Assembly: GCA_963082975.1 (NCBI GenBank)
Contig: OY720347.1
Span: forward strand, 30,273,398 to 30,337,397
Length of the DNA stretch: 64,000 nt
Source of the DNA: Labia minor
Taxonomy: Eukaryota > Arthropoda > Insecta > Dermaptera > Spongiphoridae
Direction: 5' to 3'
The notes below the pieces were generated by a model. It searched no databases, was not told where the DNA came from, and saw only the letters and a program-made list of their open reading frames with translations. Each line of letters begins with the position of its first letter. Positions within the stretch are counted from its first letter, which is position 1. This document shows positions 24,385 to 36,534 of this stretch, one piece after another. A program made the position numbers and the translations under genes.

Positions 24385-24797
24385 ATAATTCCGGTACTTC
24401 CAGCTATTCAATCAAGCTGAAATTCTAAATAGGATAGCAGTTTTATACAATTTTCATGTGAAAAACTATCAAACATATATCTTTATTTTTACGGTCACTT
24501 TAGAGGAAAAAAAATCAAAACGTTGTTGGTAATGATCCTCTTCCGGTTGAGCTACATTTCTCAAAAGTTGATAGAAAACTACGAATTTTGAATAAAGCCC
24601 GTATGCCAAATTTCATTATTCTAGCTCAAACTGTTTTTACGTAATCTTGTCTACATACACACACATACACACTCACAAATTTTTCTCAACCTTAGTGAAA
24701 ATGATTCAGGAACCTTCAATACCTATAAAAACATCAAAATCTTGACATCGAAAATGTTCGTGATTGCAATACTATCTCTGGCGAGATAGCAAAAACT
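24385..24797 (+). repeat. Repeat family X (DINE/Helentron-like), copy 1
   Basis: It shares the whole module order with copies at 39176, 36535 and 56870-57617. First comes tcaatcaagctgaaattct, then tttacggtcactttagagg, ttctcaaaagttgatag and an (AC)n-type microsatellite (24657-24676), then caaccttagtgaaaatgatt. It ends in a stem-loop actatctctggcgagatag. A conserved block, central microsatellite and terminal hairpin resemble DINE-1/Helentron-derived non-autonomous elements. There is no coding capacity. Confidence 0.7.
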
Positions 24798-25226
24798 GGT
24801 AAAAGTATATTCGGCTGCATACACGCATTTTTATATTCTTATATTTTTTGTTCCTAATATAGAATTAATTAAATTCTGTTTATGTACTTACATATAATAT
24901 CTAATAAAATAATAAAAGAATTAAAATATGATTGAATTATCCACATTTTAGTGTTTTTCGTTTTATACGGTTTTAACATAGAAAATTTAAGATTTCGATT
25001 TACACGGTTTTGTTCGGAACCAATCTTCCGTAGAAAACTGGGGACCGACAAGTGTATTTATTATTGTAAATTTGAAAATTTATAAGTTATAAAAAAAGAT
25101 TTATTATTATGAAAAATTAATTATTTATTTCAATATATAATACGTTTCAATTTTGAGTGAAATCGCTCAGCTAGAAGTTCACTTTGCAAGATTTGACGAC
25201 AGGACACGATGTGAAACTATTATAAA

Positions 25227-25470
25227 CTAGCTGATCAGAGCGCCTTCCAGGCGCTCTTCACACCTAGACGGGGGCTCCGCCCCCTGTACCCCCGTGTGAT
25301 ACATAGTATTTGGTTGAAAGTCTGTATGTAAAAGGTTTTCATCCATTTTGTTTCAATCAGTATAAGTAGATAAGACATATATTTGTTTTCTTGGAAAATA
25401 TATTTTAATTTAATCAACAACAAATTTTCCTAGTATAAATATAAAAATGCTTGTTTTTTATGCTTATATA
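25227..25470 (-). mobile_element. Helitron family copy D, 3' end
   Basis: Read on the minus strand it ends gatcagctag followed by t. The preceding hairpin is gagcgcctggaaggcgctc, and before it lies the gggggcggagccccc palindrome and gtatttggttgaaag. These match the 3' ends of Helitrons A and B. A hairpin 8-12 nt before CTRR with a T after it is the canonical Helitron 3' end. The 5' limit is not defined. Confidence 0.75.
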
Positions 25471-26289
25471 TTGGATGTATTATGATACTGAGCACATGGC
25501 AAAGACTTTCTAAAAATAATTGTTTTAAAAAAAAAAACGCAGGGAAAAACCCAGAGATATGCCTCTTCGTTTCCCCAATAGAGAGAGAGGGGTGGACAAT
25601 TTTGCCAAGTGGCAGAGGAGGGGATGATTGGCTTCGACATATTTTGAATTCTCAATTCCTTAACTACACAATATACCAACTGTGGTCGACAATTGGTAAT
25701 TAATAATTAATTATAAATTGCATTTGCTAAAATATAAATTAAAGTTCTTTTAATTTATATTTCTATTTTTACGGTACCTTTCAATTATTCTATTTCATCT
25801 TAATTTCTTGAGTTATCTATTTTAATTTAAATTCTTACAGTTTTATTAAATAAATCATTTTTAGTTATAATTTTATATAAGCATTTTTTAATTGAACCTA
25901 TTCAATCTTGTCATTCCCTAATCAACCTACGCGGTTTCAATAACCCTTTTAATTATTCTAAATTCAATCCAGAGTGCTACCAATTAATCTATATATTTAA
26001 TACGCTAGTGTCCGTCTGTACGCAAAAAACTCCAGAGCCTAAACTACAAGGAGTAAGGTAACCAAATTTTTCTGAGGTGAAGGGTACCTCAAATGATGAA
26101 AAATAAAAAAGAAATTAGAATCTTAGGTAACTCCTGAGCTGAGCTGCGGGTGTTCCATTTTCCAGAAATATATATAAAGGAGAGTATTTGTATGTTTATA
26201 ATTTGTTTACTTTTTTGCTGTCATAGAAACAGATATATATATATATATAATTAGAACCTCTCTCTCTCTCCCTCTCTATTTAAAATTTT

Positions 26290-27245
26290 AAAAAATGGAG
26301 TGTTCTAGCCAAATTAAGAAATTTAAATTCCTTATGCAACATTGATAGGTAAATGAATTGGACTGGAAGAGGAGACATATGATTAGAGAAATTGGGGAAA
26401 AATCAACCGAAATGTAATTAAACAAAAAAATTCAAGAATTATGATACGGATACGACTTACATACAAAATGTAGAATTTGAAAATGTATAAATATTTAAAT
26501 ACTTAAGATCTCTAATCACCAAAGATAATAATATTCGAGAAGAATTTAAATCGACGTTGTAATTGAGTAACGCCTGTTATTATGCAGTAAAGGGGCTTAT
26601 CTCATCAAAGAGGATCAAAATTAAAATATATAAAACAATTATTTTTCATGTTGATCCATGACTAGGGTGACCATATTTCGAAAACACCTAACCGGGACAA
26701 ACGGTATACCTTTTTTTTAGAACTAAATTGAAAAAATTTTGAAAAAAAAATTACGAAATGTCCTAAATATTGAAAAAACAGTAGGGTGTCCCGAAGACAT
26801 TTTTGGGACAGAGCACCTAAAGACGGGACGTTTGGTCACCCTATCGATGACTCTGGGAGACGAGAGTAGATTTGGAGTATTTGTGATATTAATATTGTTC
26901 GCAGCATTTATAGGCCAAAAGAAGATGAGGTCACAGGGGGATGGCGGAGATGGCATAACGAGAAATAATGTCCAGATATAGTTAAGGTTATAAAATCAAG
27001 AAGGCTAGGATGGGAAGGGGACGTGGTTGGAATTGGAGAAACTAGAAATTGGGAGAAACCGATTGGGAAACATCCGGTGGAAGACCAAGGACCAAGGTGG
27101 GTGGACAATGAAGGAAGGGACATGGGAGAGATGGGACAGGGTAGGATTTGGTTGTTTTTTCAGGATAGGGACGCTTAGAGAATTGTAGATGCTGCGGCTA
27201 AGAACTTTCGAAAACTGTAGAGACAGAGTTAGATAAATATAACAT
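26290..27245 (+). mobile_element. LINE ORF2 C-terminal fragment inside Helitron A
   Basis: Degenerate plus-strand LINE sequence of the same family as 23005-24350. It includes EIGEKS...LNKKIQE (26390-26440), then TKDNNI.EEF (about 26518-26550), KIKIYKTI (26620), and the 3' segment ending AKNFRK (27190-27220). Many stops interrupt it. The same 3' segments occur at 54850-55115 and 61190-62118. It lies wholly within the Helitron ends. Confidence 0.8.
26663..26843. mobile_element. Small hAT-type MITE nested in the Helitron's LINE
   Basis: The ends tagggtgaccat and atggtcacccta-type are inverted over about 11 bp. Flanks tccatgac (26655-26662) and tcgatgac (26844-26851) agree at 7 of 8 positions. 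The interior holds the shared core (tttttttagaactaaattga, then aaatgtcctaaatattg). The interrupted LINE reads on across the two flanks. Confidence 0.75.
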
Positions 27246-27533
27246 ATACAATAATAATATATAATTAATTTACTGATTAAATTAAAATATATTTTACAAG
27301 AAAACAAATACATGTCTTATCTACTTATACTGATTGAAACAAAATGGATGAAAACCTTTTACATACAGACTTTCAACCAAATACTATGTATCACTCGGGG
27401 GTACAGGGGGCGGAGCCCCCGTCTAGGTGTGAAGAGCGCCGAAGGCGCTCGGAGCAGCTAGTTAAACTTATTTTTAACCCAATTTTTCTTATAAAACACC
27501 TCACCCCTAATATCTTATACACGACAATCTATA

Positions 27534-29224
27534 CAGTCCCTGGCCAAATTATTAGACGCACTGTATTTTTTTAATAATTTTATGATTCTTAAGAGTTTTT
27601 ATACAGTCATTGTATATTTAAACTACAATATTATTGATTTTTATTTAAAAGATTTGTCGTTGACTACCTATTTGTATTTATTTTAAAAAAATGGCAACAC
27701 TGTGTTGACAAAGTGATACATGAACGTAAACAAGTACAAATCTGTATCAATCGTGATCGGGATCGCGGCAGGTACGTACGTGTTTCTGTGGCTTTATGGA
27801 CTGTCATTGTTTGTTTAACTACTCAATTATTACTTTATTTTGTTTAGAGTGTTTGAAAAAAATATTTGGACTATTTTTATTATGGGTAGAAAAGTCGATC
27901 TTACACCACGTAAAAAAGCTGAAGTGAAGGCCCTTGTGAATGCAAATACATTTACAAACCGGGAAATATCACGAAGATTGAAGGTTTCTGAAGCCAGTGT
28001 ACGCCGCATAAAAAAGAAAATTGAGTCTGGGGAGGAATTAAGCTCAAAAAGAAAGAAAAGATCCGGTAGAAAACCAATTTTCACTCCACGGTCAGAGAGA
28101 TGTTTGAAGAAAATTTGTCTAGAAAACAGATTTGCTACCACAAAGATGATAAAATCACAACTCCAGGATGCTAGCGTAAATGCTTCTGAACGCATTGTTC
28201 GAAGAAAATTAAAAGAATTAGATTTTAAGGCCTGTCGCCCCGCCAGGAAGCCCAAGTTAACAGCTGCCATGAAAGCAAAGCGCCTGAAGTGGGCCAAACA
28301 ATGGAAAGACAAAGATGTGGACTTCTGGAGATCGATAAGATTTTGTAATTTTATAAAAAATTGATACATTATAATCATTTTCAGTTAAATAAAGCAAAGA
28401 AACATGGAAGTTTATATATTTTGTTTATTTTTGACAGGTCTGCTTCAGTGACGAAAGCACGTTTGAAATTTTGCAGAATAAAGCTCTGTATGTGCGTCGT
28501 CGTCATGCAGAAAAGTTTCATCCTGTGTCGTTCCAACGGTGAAACATCCAACCAAAGTGATGATTTGGTCGGTCATTAGCGACAAGGGTGCTGGACGTCT
28601 ATACGTCGTAAATGGAATAATGAGACAACACCAATACAAAGAAGTATTACAAAATCGGTTAATTCCGCAGCTCAAAGAATGGTTTCTAAATGGGGAACCA
28701 TTCACTTTCATGCAAGATGGAGCTCCCTGCCACAGCTGCCACACTGCTCGGTCTGTTAAAGCTTTTTTGGCAGAAGAAAATATCCCTCTGTTGGATTGGC
28801 CGGGTAATAGCCCCGATATGAACCCAATTGGAAATGTGTGGGAGCTAGTGAAAAGAGAAGTGGCTACAGATATGATCACCAACAAAACTCAGCTCCTAGA
28901 AAAAATTATTCATGTGTGGAATCATCACCCTCAAATGCAGGAGACAGTACAGTCTTGCATTGAGATAGCATGCCGCGCAGAGTTGAAGCTTTAATAGCGG
29001 CTAAAGGTGGCTCGACTAAATATTGACTTTTATTTACATTATGTATTTTCATTTTTCTTTAATACTTAATAAACATATAATTTTCTAAATTAATGCTGTT
29101 TTATTTTATTTTCATTGATTAATATAAAAATAAAAAACAATTCAATTTATAAGTACAATATCACTCGGTAATTAATATTTTACATGAAATCTTGCAGTGC
29201 GTCTAATAATTTGGCCAGGGACTG
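27534..29224 (+). mobile_element. Full-length Tc1-like transposon, 30/30 TIRs
   Basis: The 1691-bp element has perfect 30-bp inverted ends (27534-27563 and 29195-29224; outer bases cagtccctggccaaattatt). It is bordered by TA at 27532-27533 and 29225-29226. The transposase within is a pseudogene (see next entry). Perfect TIRs with a damaged gene suggest a fairly recent insertion that could still be moved in trans. It is inserted at the last TA of repeat K copy 3. Confidence 0.93.
27882..29026 (+). pseudogene. Tc1-like transposase, inactivated
   Basis: An N-terminal part (27882-28330) starts MGRKVDLTPRKKAEVKALV, with a helix-turn-helix (TNREISRRLKVSEASVRRIK) and a second DNA-binding region ending VDFWRS. 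An intron-like segment (about 28331-28437) follows. It has a good acceptor (tttttgacag), but the donor reads TCG|ataaga, as if the invariant G had mutated to A. The catalytic part resumes VCFSDESTFEILQNK (first D), then a small deletion near 28522 shifts the frame. The second block (28539-28994) has FMQDGAPCH (second D) with a duplicated CHS, and DWPGNSPDMNPIGNVW, where the catalytic E of the usual NPIENVW is G. A last frameshift near 28965 precedes the usual C-terminus (AAKGGSTKY at about 29000-29023). It is dead on several independent counts. Confidence 0.9.
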
Positions 29225-29357
29225 TATATAAGATGGTAGGTTTAATCAAATGGACTTTAGACAGATTTGTTTGCTAAAAAAAATTTTTAAATAATTACAA
29301 TAAATAGAATAATATATTCTTACCTAAAAACAAATTGGTTTTTATAGTCAACAATTC

Positions 29358-29802
29358 TTTAACACACAACAATTCCGTCTCATTATTGTAATACAAAGTT
29401 AGAAATATTAAGTTAATATAATTAATATTATTTATTTATTAATACCAATTAATAATAGTAATTACTTATAAATAATTCATAATAATAATAAATTGTGATA
29501 CCAACTTATAGGAATATTAAAATAATATAATTATTATTTTACATATATATGAATATAATATAAATATTTTTAATTTTATTTTAAGAATAGATATATATCT
29601 AAAAGGAGGTAACTGTGACGTCACATATATACATTTAAATTAAAAACAACTAATGAAGATGATTTTTTCCAGATATGTGATCAATAAAACTAAATAACTT
29701 AAGAGTATAACTAATGGTTTTCAATTTATAAAATCTAATTTAACACACAACAATTCCGTCTCATTATTGTATTGTAATACAAAGTTAGAAATATTAAGTT
29801 TA
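29358..29802 (+). repeat. Pair of ~60-bp direct repeats
   Basis: The sequence tttaacacacaacaattccg... to ...agaaatattaagtt occurs at 29358-29414 and 29739-29802, about 380 bp apart. The only differences are a 5-bp ttgta duplication in the second copy and flanking ends. What lies between is AT-rich and not recognised. The origin (local duplication or element ends) is unclear. Confidence 0.75.
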
Positions 29803-29819
29803 AAAAAAATTTAAAATAT

Positions 29820-30090
29820 TTGAATTTTGAAAATTATATGTAGCGCCATCTGTCGATAGTTTTGTGACACTACAGACTTTTAGCAATATATTACTAATTA
29901 AATTAATTTTGGATAAATTAATTTTGGATTTAACTACACTAAAACCTTCCTTGGTATGCCCACAACAATCCCTGAAAGTTTCACCGTAATCGGACGGGTA
30001 GTTTTTGAGTCTATAAGAGACAGACAGACAAACCAACAAACAGACATTGCCTTTTATATATATAGATAGATAGATAGATAGATAGATAAA
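29820..30090 (+). repeat. Probable retroposon 3' tail ending in (GATA)n
   Basis: A moderately GC-rich block reads aaaaccttccttggtatgcc, then gaaagtttcaccgtaatcgg, then gacagacagacaaaccaaca, and finishes in (gata)n at about 30059-30088. This order (sentence about flattened phase words, agac repeats, short tandem tail) is common at the 3' end of RTE-type and related insect retroposons. No coding part is present. Confidence 0.4.
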
Positions 30091-31508
30091 AGCGTTTAAA
30101 AATGAATAGGAAAAAATATAAATTATTTTTGTTAATTGTTTTATTTATTATGAGATTTTAATTTTAAACTAAATATAAAAATAAGAAGAAGATAAAATAA
30201 ATTTACATAAAATATTTTAGTAGAAAAAGGTAAAGGAACTAAAAAAACAATGTTTATGATTCATTATTATTGGATTGAGAAGAAAAACAGTTTCAATTTC
30301 CTGGAAAATTTAGATCAAGATCTGATTATTGACAGACTCCTTAATTTTGAATGAATTTTTATGCATTTGAATAATCCAATCCACAGTATATTATATTATT
30401 TTATTACCATCCATTATGACTAATTCTTTTTTTATACTGATTTTCTTTTTTTTTTCTTGTTTGGCTGGTCCAGCAGTCGTAATCTAAAGCCATTCATCTT
30501 TTGAATCGACATTAAATTTGATTTAACGATGAAATCATTTCATTAAAAAGGCCTTAAACTTTTCTAGAACAAAATTTAATTAACAAAATTAAATGCATAA
30601 TAAATTACAATATATATTAAAGTAATGAGTGTAGTCATCTGGATATTTTTTTATATTTTATTTTTTATATTTTTTTTTTCTCAAATACATAATAATGAAA
30701 TATATTCAAGCTTCTTATAGTAAATTTTCATGTTTGAATATATAGGTTAGTTAAATTTAAGTAAAAAATAAAAATGAAAAAAAAAAAAAATAATGAGATC
30801 ATTACATGAATCATTTTCAAAGTAAAGTTAAAACTTCAACATTACAACGTTATAGAAAATAGTATTATATAAAAAAAATATTTACTTAGAGATATTGAAT
30901 ATAAGATTGACATGAGCTATCTTTTTCTTCTATTATGGTCAGAACGTTTGGTTGTCAGTGAAAGGAGAAAAGATTAAAGGATCGTTTTAATTAACTTGTC
31001 ACAATAAGTTTTTCAGAAGGTTTTTAAGTCAATTTGAAACTCTTAAAAGAGGGGCGTGACTAGAATGACCAATAATAATTATTAAATTCATCAAGAATTA
31101 AAAATCAGAATTTTCAAAGTGCTAATTAATAAAGTAATTGGAAATTTATTTTTAACCTTTAATAATTTATTATTTATTATATTTTTTTTTATAATTCCAT
31201 ATTTTTTTATTTTTTATTATTATATAGAAATTGATTTGAGAGATTTGTTTAAATTTTAATAAAATTAAATATAATTTTACAATTATTTAATTGATAAAAT
31301 ATTAAAAAACAAAAAAAAAGATAAATTAAATTATTATTTATTTGAAAATTAAGACGGAATGTTCAGGAAACAAAAGATCTGAATTTAAAAAAAAATAGAT
31401 ATACAAATATTAATGCTTAGTAAAAGTTTATAAACTTTAAATTAATAATGAAAATAAATAATAAAATTATTTATATTTATTTTTAATGTTTAAGTTTGTA
31501 TATTAATT
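30091..31508. other. AT-rich stretch, no gene seen
   Basis: No reading frame, RNA gene or repeat end was recognised. Long A and T runs dominate (for example poly-A at 30778-30790). Confidence 0.5.
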
Positions 31509-31760
31509 AAATAATAATAATATTATTATTATTATTTGAAGATCGAGGCACTTCAGCTACTACGGCCATTTGTGCCTTAAAGAAATCATCCATCGTACAA
31601 GATACATTTCATTTATCCCCAAGCGATCCCTACAGGGAGAATTTCATCTTCTTCGCCGGGGCACAGCTAGGCTAACAGTAAATTACTGAATCCTGACCGA
31701 TTCCATTAAGTCAGACTCAACACTCCCCGGGTAGATCACTTGGACAGAATGATTTTTCCT
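31509..31760 (-). mobile_element. Probable retroposon (LINE/SINE) 3' end with (AAT)n tail
   Basis: A GC-rich block on the minus strand ends ggccgtagtagctgaagtgc then ctcgatcttcaaataataat, passing into an (aat)n tail (31509-31545 on the plus strand). A compact GC-rich body finishing in a trinucleotide tail is typical of a non-LTR 3' UTR or a SINE. I cannot name the family and no TSD was fixed. Confidence 0.5.
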
Positions 31761-31900
31761 TTTAGACCAAAAACAATCTATTCAATAATTAACCAATCAA
31801 TAAATATAATATACAATAAATAAATAAATTAATTAACAGATGAATAAATAATAAAAAATATCACCGCTCAAAAAGGGACTGTAAAGGGGTCCCCATTGAA

Positions 31901-32196
31901 CAGTGGCGTAACTAGGGGGGAGCAGGGGGGACATATGTCTCCGGGCGCCAAATTTAGGGGGCTCAAAATTAGGGAAGCCAATTTGGAACAAAAGAAGAAT
32001 TAATATTTAAAGTTAAACTGTATTGTGTGTAAGTCAATAAATATTATTTATACGCTTATTAAAATCTGTTAAACCTGTTTCGTTATTCGTCATTAATATT
32101 CTTTAAAAAAAAATTAAATTATATATATATATACACGAAAGGGGGCGCTGATTTCTCAGTTGCCCCCAGGCGCAAGAACCTCACGGTACGCCACTG
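31901..32196. mobile_element. hAT-type MITE with perfect 8-bp TSD
   Basis: Ends cagtggcgtaactagg and ggtacgccactg are inverted, and the flanks are the perfect duplication ccattgaa (31893-31900, 32197-32204). The ends resemble those of the 11380/48917 family, but the interior (tctccgggcgccaaatttag, gggggctcaaaatta) is different. Confidence 0.88.
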
Positions 32197-32534
32197 CCAT
32201 TGAACATCACTAGAATATAATAATAAAAACAAAAACAATTAAATAATAAAAGATAATTAGTTAAATAATATAAGGAGAATAGTATAGTTAATTTATAGAA
32301 AAAATCGCCCATTTGTCCAAATTTGATATACAGAAGATCGAATTAGCAATGTAAAGGTTTGAATCCCTCTACGATAGCATTGTATCTATGTTATCACCAA
32401 ATATAGCTAAATAAAAACTTATTTAATTGTATAATATAACAAAAGAAATCGTTTTTTTATCTTTAATTCGATATTTTATTACAATATAAATGTCGTATTA
32501 TATGAAACTCGTTTGATTTATAACACGCTTGGTA

Positions 32535-32930
32535 AAAAAGGGCAAGGATAATAATATTCCCGAAGAATTTAAAATAAGATTGTAATAGGACGGGGCATGT
32601 TATTATACAGTAAAGGGGCTCGTTTTATCAAAATTATTTTTAGCGGTATTAAAACTAAAAAAAATATTATTTTACCTGTTTTAGAAGGCGTGGTATTTAC
32701 TTAATTTTAAGGAACAAAAATTGATTTAATATTTTGAAAATAAAATTATTCCTAACATTTATAGGGCAGAAAAATGACATCATAGGGGCAAAATGGGGAA
32801 AGTATAATAAGGAATTAAATAACCATGATTTTTAAATCGAGGATGCAAGATATATGGCTAGAATGGGTGATGAAAGTTTGGTAAGAATAGCCGATAGGTT
32901 GAATGTTTCAAGGAGTAATAATAAATTTTA
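32535..32930 (+). mobile_element. LINE C-terminal fragment, strongly decayed
   Basis: Plus-strand pieces match the LINE family at 61640-62000: KDNNIPEEFK (about 32546-32575), CYYTVKGL (32600-32625), ENKIIPNIY (32737-32765), and an agaatgggtgatgaaagttt segment. Stops and indels are frequent. Confidence 0.65.
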
Positions 32931-33188
32931 AATTTCAGTATCTAACAACAAATATATTTGTTTTAAATATATTTAAAATAATGTAATATAAAAAAAACTA
33001 ATTTATATATTATAGTGATACTCAACCTTTTTATAACCACCGACCACTTTTAGAATCTTAAAATTAAAATCTTTAAATTGTTCATCTTCACACAATGAAA
33101 AATGAATATTGAAAAAGGAAACTTAGATTATTATAATGTAAAAATACACATTAATATTTTTTTATTATAAATATTGAATTCTCTAAAT

Positions 33189-33478
33189 CAGAGGTTCTCA
33201 AAGTAGTCTATATCGACCCCTAGGAGTCTATGGCAAACTGCAAGGGGTCTACGGTAGCGAATAACAAATTTGGGGGTCCATGAAATGAAAATGGGGGTCT
33301 TCGTGTTTTCCCGACAAGGCTCTAAAAAATGGTAAATTGTTTTAGAACATTTTTGATTTTTCAATATGACTCTAAAAAATGGGGTAAAATTTTTTTATAA
33401 AAAATCAATTTAGGGGGTCTACCCAAAACCGAAAACTTGGCAAGGGGTCTACGACACAAAAATGTTTGGGAACCTATG
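33189..33478. mobile_element. hAT-type MITE, TSD 7/8
   Basis: Starts cagaggttctcaaagtag and ends tttgggaacctatg. Flanks are ctctaaat (33181-33188) and ctctagat (33479-33486). The interior repeats the word aaggggtctac/gggggtcta and includes an inverted match to the shared core (ttttcaatatgactctaaaa). Confidence 0.75.
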
Positions 33479-34735
33479 CTCTAGATATTCTACCACAAAC
33501 ATGAATTTCTCAATATGTAATGAAATAAAAATTTGTTTATAAATTTTTATGTTAACAATATAGTAGTATATAATATAATAATAGTATAATAATTATAATA
33601 TAGTAATTTCAATGGGAATCTATTCAAATAAAAAGTAAATTTTACTATTTACAAAAAATGATAATCTAATACAAAAATATAACTTTTAGTATGAATACCA
33701 ATAATTATTATGTAGGAGTACGAAATAAAGTTATTCAAAAAAAAGTTAACTAGAAAAAAAAACATTTATTAATTCATTATTTTTATTAAGCAAACAAGGG
33801 AACTCATTCTGTTAGAGGAGCGGCGATATAAAATATAGCTGTGAAAACAACTCTGGCAGAAAAGTTAATTTATATGATGTGTCTAAAACAGGGAAAAAAT
33901 GAATAATTTTCTTCAACAGATGCAAAACACTCAGATTATGCACATAAACTTTTATCTCACAAGATTTTACTTTTCATACACACACACCTACACATATACA
34001 TACACAAATATATATGTATATGTATATAAAACTAAAATATTGAATAAAATTATAAATTATCATTCGTATTATCAATGCAATATTGATATTGAAATAAAAA
34101 TAAATATTAGAAATCATCACATTAAAATATGTAAATAAATAATTTCAGAGTTAATATGTTTATTTATCTATTGATATTATAAATAAACATTTTTTTTTAT
34201 TTATTTATTTTTTTAGTATTATTTTTTCATGTGTAACTATTTACTTTTATCATGTGATATATTGTTCAATACGCGTGATTTGGTAAAATGCCAGAATTAT
34301 ATATATAATTGTAAAATAACCGATTGGCAACAATGTTTTATATTATAACTATATATTATTTTCAGTCCGAAAATCAAAGGAATAATAATTTATTAAAAAT
34401 GAAATTAATGATGATGAAAGGATAGAATGAGATGTGTCTACTTACGAAGGTATAATATATTTCTCGTTTGGATGAGATTATCATTAATAAATTAGTAATT
34501 ATTTCCACATGTAAAATTCCTGAAGTAGAATAACATAATGAATCTATTTATATCTCAACTAAAATAGATTATGTAATTATTTGAACAATGTTGACTGATC
34601 ACATTTAATGTATGTAATTTTGAATAATTTTTTTATATGTGAGTATAATAAACTAATTAATTTTTTTTTTAATTTTGGTCAAAAATATAGTTAATTGTTT
34701 TTAAATAAAGTTAATAAAGAAACAAACAAATAAAG

Positions 34736-34987
34736 CCCTATGGGCTTCTTAAATATTTTTCATTCGCGACCCCATTTATGATTGCGAGTTTCCTGGCGAA
34801 TCCGTAAATATAAAAGAAAAATATATAAATATTTTTTGATGATTAATTTATTAGGTAACAATATACATACATATAAATCTAAATGCACATCTAGAATCTA
34901 GGTATTTGACACTAAAATCTCTCGCGACCCCAGAATTTTTCTATGCGACCTCCTTTTGGGTCGCGACCCATAGTTTAAGAAGGCCTG
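34736..34987. mobile_element. hAT-like MITE, decayed ends
   Basis: The left end ccctatgggcttcttaaa and the right end tttaagaaggcctg are roughly inverted. The subterminal gcgacccca and gggtcgcgaccca words also pair. Flanks aaataaag and atctaaag agree at 6 of 8 positions. The element type is inferred from the ends only. Confidence 0.55.
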
Positions 34988-36530
34988 ATCTAAAGAATGT
35001 TATTTTTTATTTCTATATTTAAAAGGGGTTCAATCGAATTATATTCACAAATTACAAGGATAATTTAATATGAAAAATAAAATATAATCTGCCAGTTTTT
35101 ATTCATAAAAAGAGAGTTGAAATATTAAATTTGATTAAAAATATATTTACTTATTGTATTAAATTAAATTGAATTTAGTATACAAGATGAAAAATATTTA
35201 TGTTGCATGTTTAAATATTAAAAGTAAAGAATTTAAAAGAAAAATAACTATACAGAATCAATTTTCTTACACTAACAATAAGTATTATAGATAATCAACC
35301 AAAATTTTTTTTTTTATATAATCAAGTAAATTAATAAAAGAAAGTTGTTTAAATTGTTTATAAGTATTAAATAAAATGTGAAGATGTTAATAATTCATTT
35401 TTATCATCATTGATTTTGAGGTTATATGATAAACATAACCTCAATTCGTTGTCAGTTTAATCATTTATTATTACTTCCAATCCAACGTTACTTTACATAT
35501 ATCTGAGTGTAATATGTCGAGGATATTCTTCTCTTATAAGTATCATAGAGAACTTTACACAAAAATTAGAGTGAAAAAAATAAATCGTATTGGTTAAGAA
35601 TGTTGATAATAAAATTAAGCAATTGCTTAAATTTCAAGAGCATTTTTTCAGATTAAATCAAAATTTATACAATTAAATTTATTAAACATTAATCTGAATG
35701 TTGAAATTAATGAAAAGCGGATGGAAATGGAAAGTATCAAACAAACTTTCTTGCGATGAACAGATTTAAAACGATCGGGATTATAAACAATAACGAACTA
35801 GTTGAAATGTTTTCATTAAAAGGATTTAAATGAATTACTCCACCCTTCTCTCCTTCTCTTACCCTTCAAATAAAATAGAATATTACATTTTCACATTGAA
35901 CTCATAACTATTAAAAAAAAAATTAATAACAATAATATTAAACATTAAAATAATTAATGATAATAATAATTAGTTAATAATTTTAAAAAATCAGAATATA
36001 ATATATAATAATATTAAAAAAAACATAATGATTCATATTTTTCCTTCCAATAGTCATTCTCTTCAAATTCCCTTATATAGGATTTGCCGCATTTTGTTTC
36101 AATTATTATAATATGGACTTTATTAATTATCTCATTCAAGTGGAAATAGATATATAAGTTGAAATATATAATATATATTAAGAAAATTTTTTTAATTAAA
36201 AACTATTTTTAAATTTATCTTATCATCTTTATTTTAATATTTTTAATTTAAATCATTTCAATTTAGATTATTTTATATAATATTTTTTGACATATACTTA
36301 TTACTAAAAGAGTATTATCCACACTGATTAAAACACCGAAGTCACAGAACGTCAATTTTACGTTTATTTTATAATAAATTGATAATTCAAATTCATAAAG
36401 TATTATAAATAGTGTATTATTTTTAAAAAAATAAGAAATTAAGGTATTTTTATTCCTTTAATCTTAAAGGTAATTATTTTAATTAATTAAATTAAATTAA
36501 AAATGTCTGTGTGTATGTATGTTTGTGTGT
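34988..36530. other. AT-rich stretch, no gene seen
   Basis: No coding frame, RNA gene or repeat boundary recognised. Confidence 0.5.
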
Positions 36531-36534
36531 ATTT

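Larger units (their letters stand above)
25988..27461 (+). mobile_element. Helitron copy A, inserted between A and T
   Basis: It starts tctatatatttaatacgc (5' TC) and ends with the hairpin gagcgccgaaggcgctc followed by ggagcagctag (3' CTAG). The flanks are ...aattaa and ttaaac..., and the uninterrupted K copies at 4924/4925 and 59898/59899 read ttaa|ttaaac at the same place, so no bases were duplicated. TC...CTAG inserted in A^T with no TSD defines a Helitron. No Rep/helicase gene is present. It carries decayed LINE sequence and a nested small hAT. Confidence 0.92.
25695..27533 (+). repeat. TIR element K, copy 3, 3' part split by a Helitron
   Basis: Matches copy 1 from ttaataattaattata (copy 1 near 4640) to its end. 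The match runs 25695-25987, then is broken by the Helitron, and resumes at 27462 (ttaaacttatttttaaccc) to 27533 (cgacaatctata). The Tc1-like element begins at its last TA. The 5' half, including the region open in copies 1 and 2, is absent. Confidence 0.8.

Noticed and set aside
28445-28885. 146-codon minus-strand open frame
   Set aside because: It is the shadow of the Tc1-like transposase, whose plus-strand frame has the catalytic motifs.
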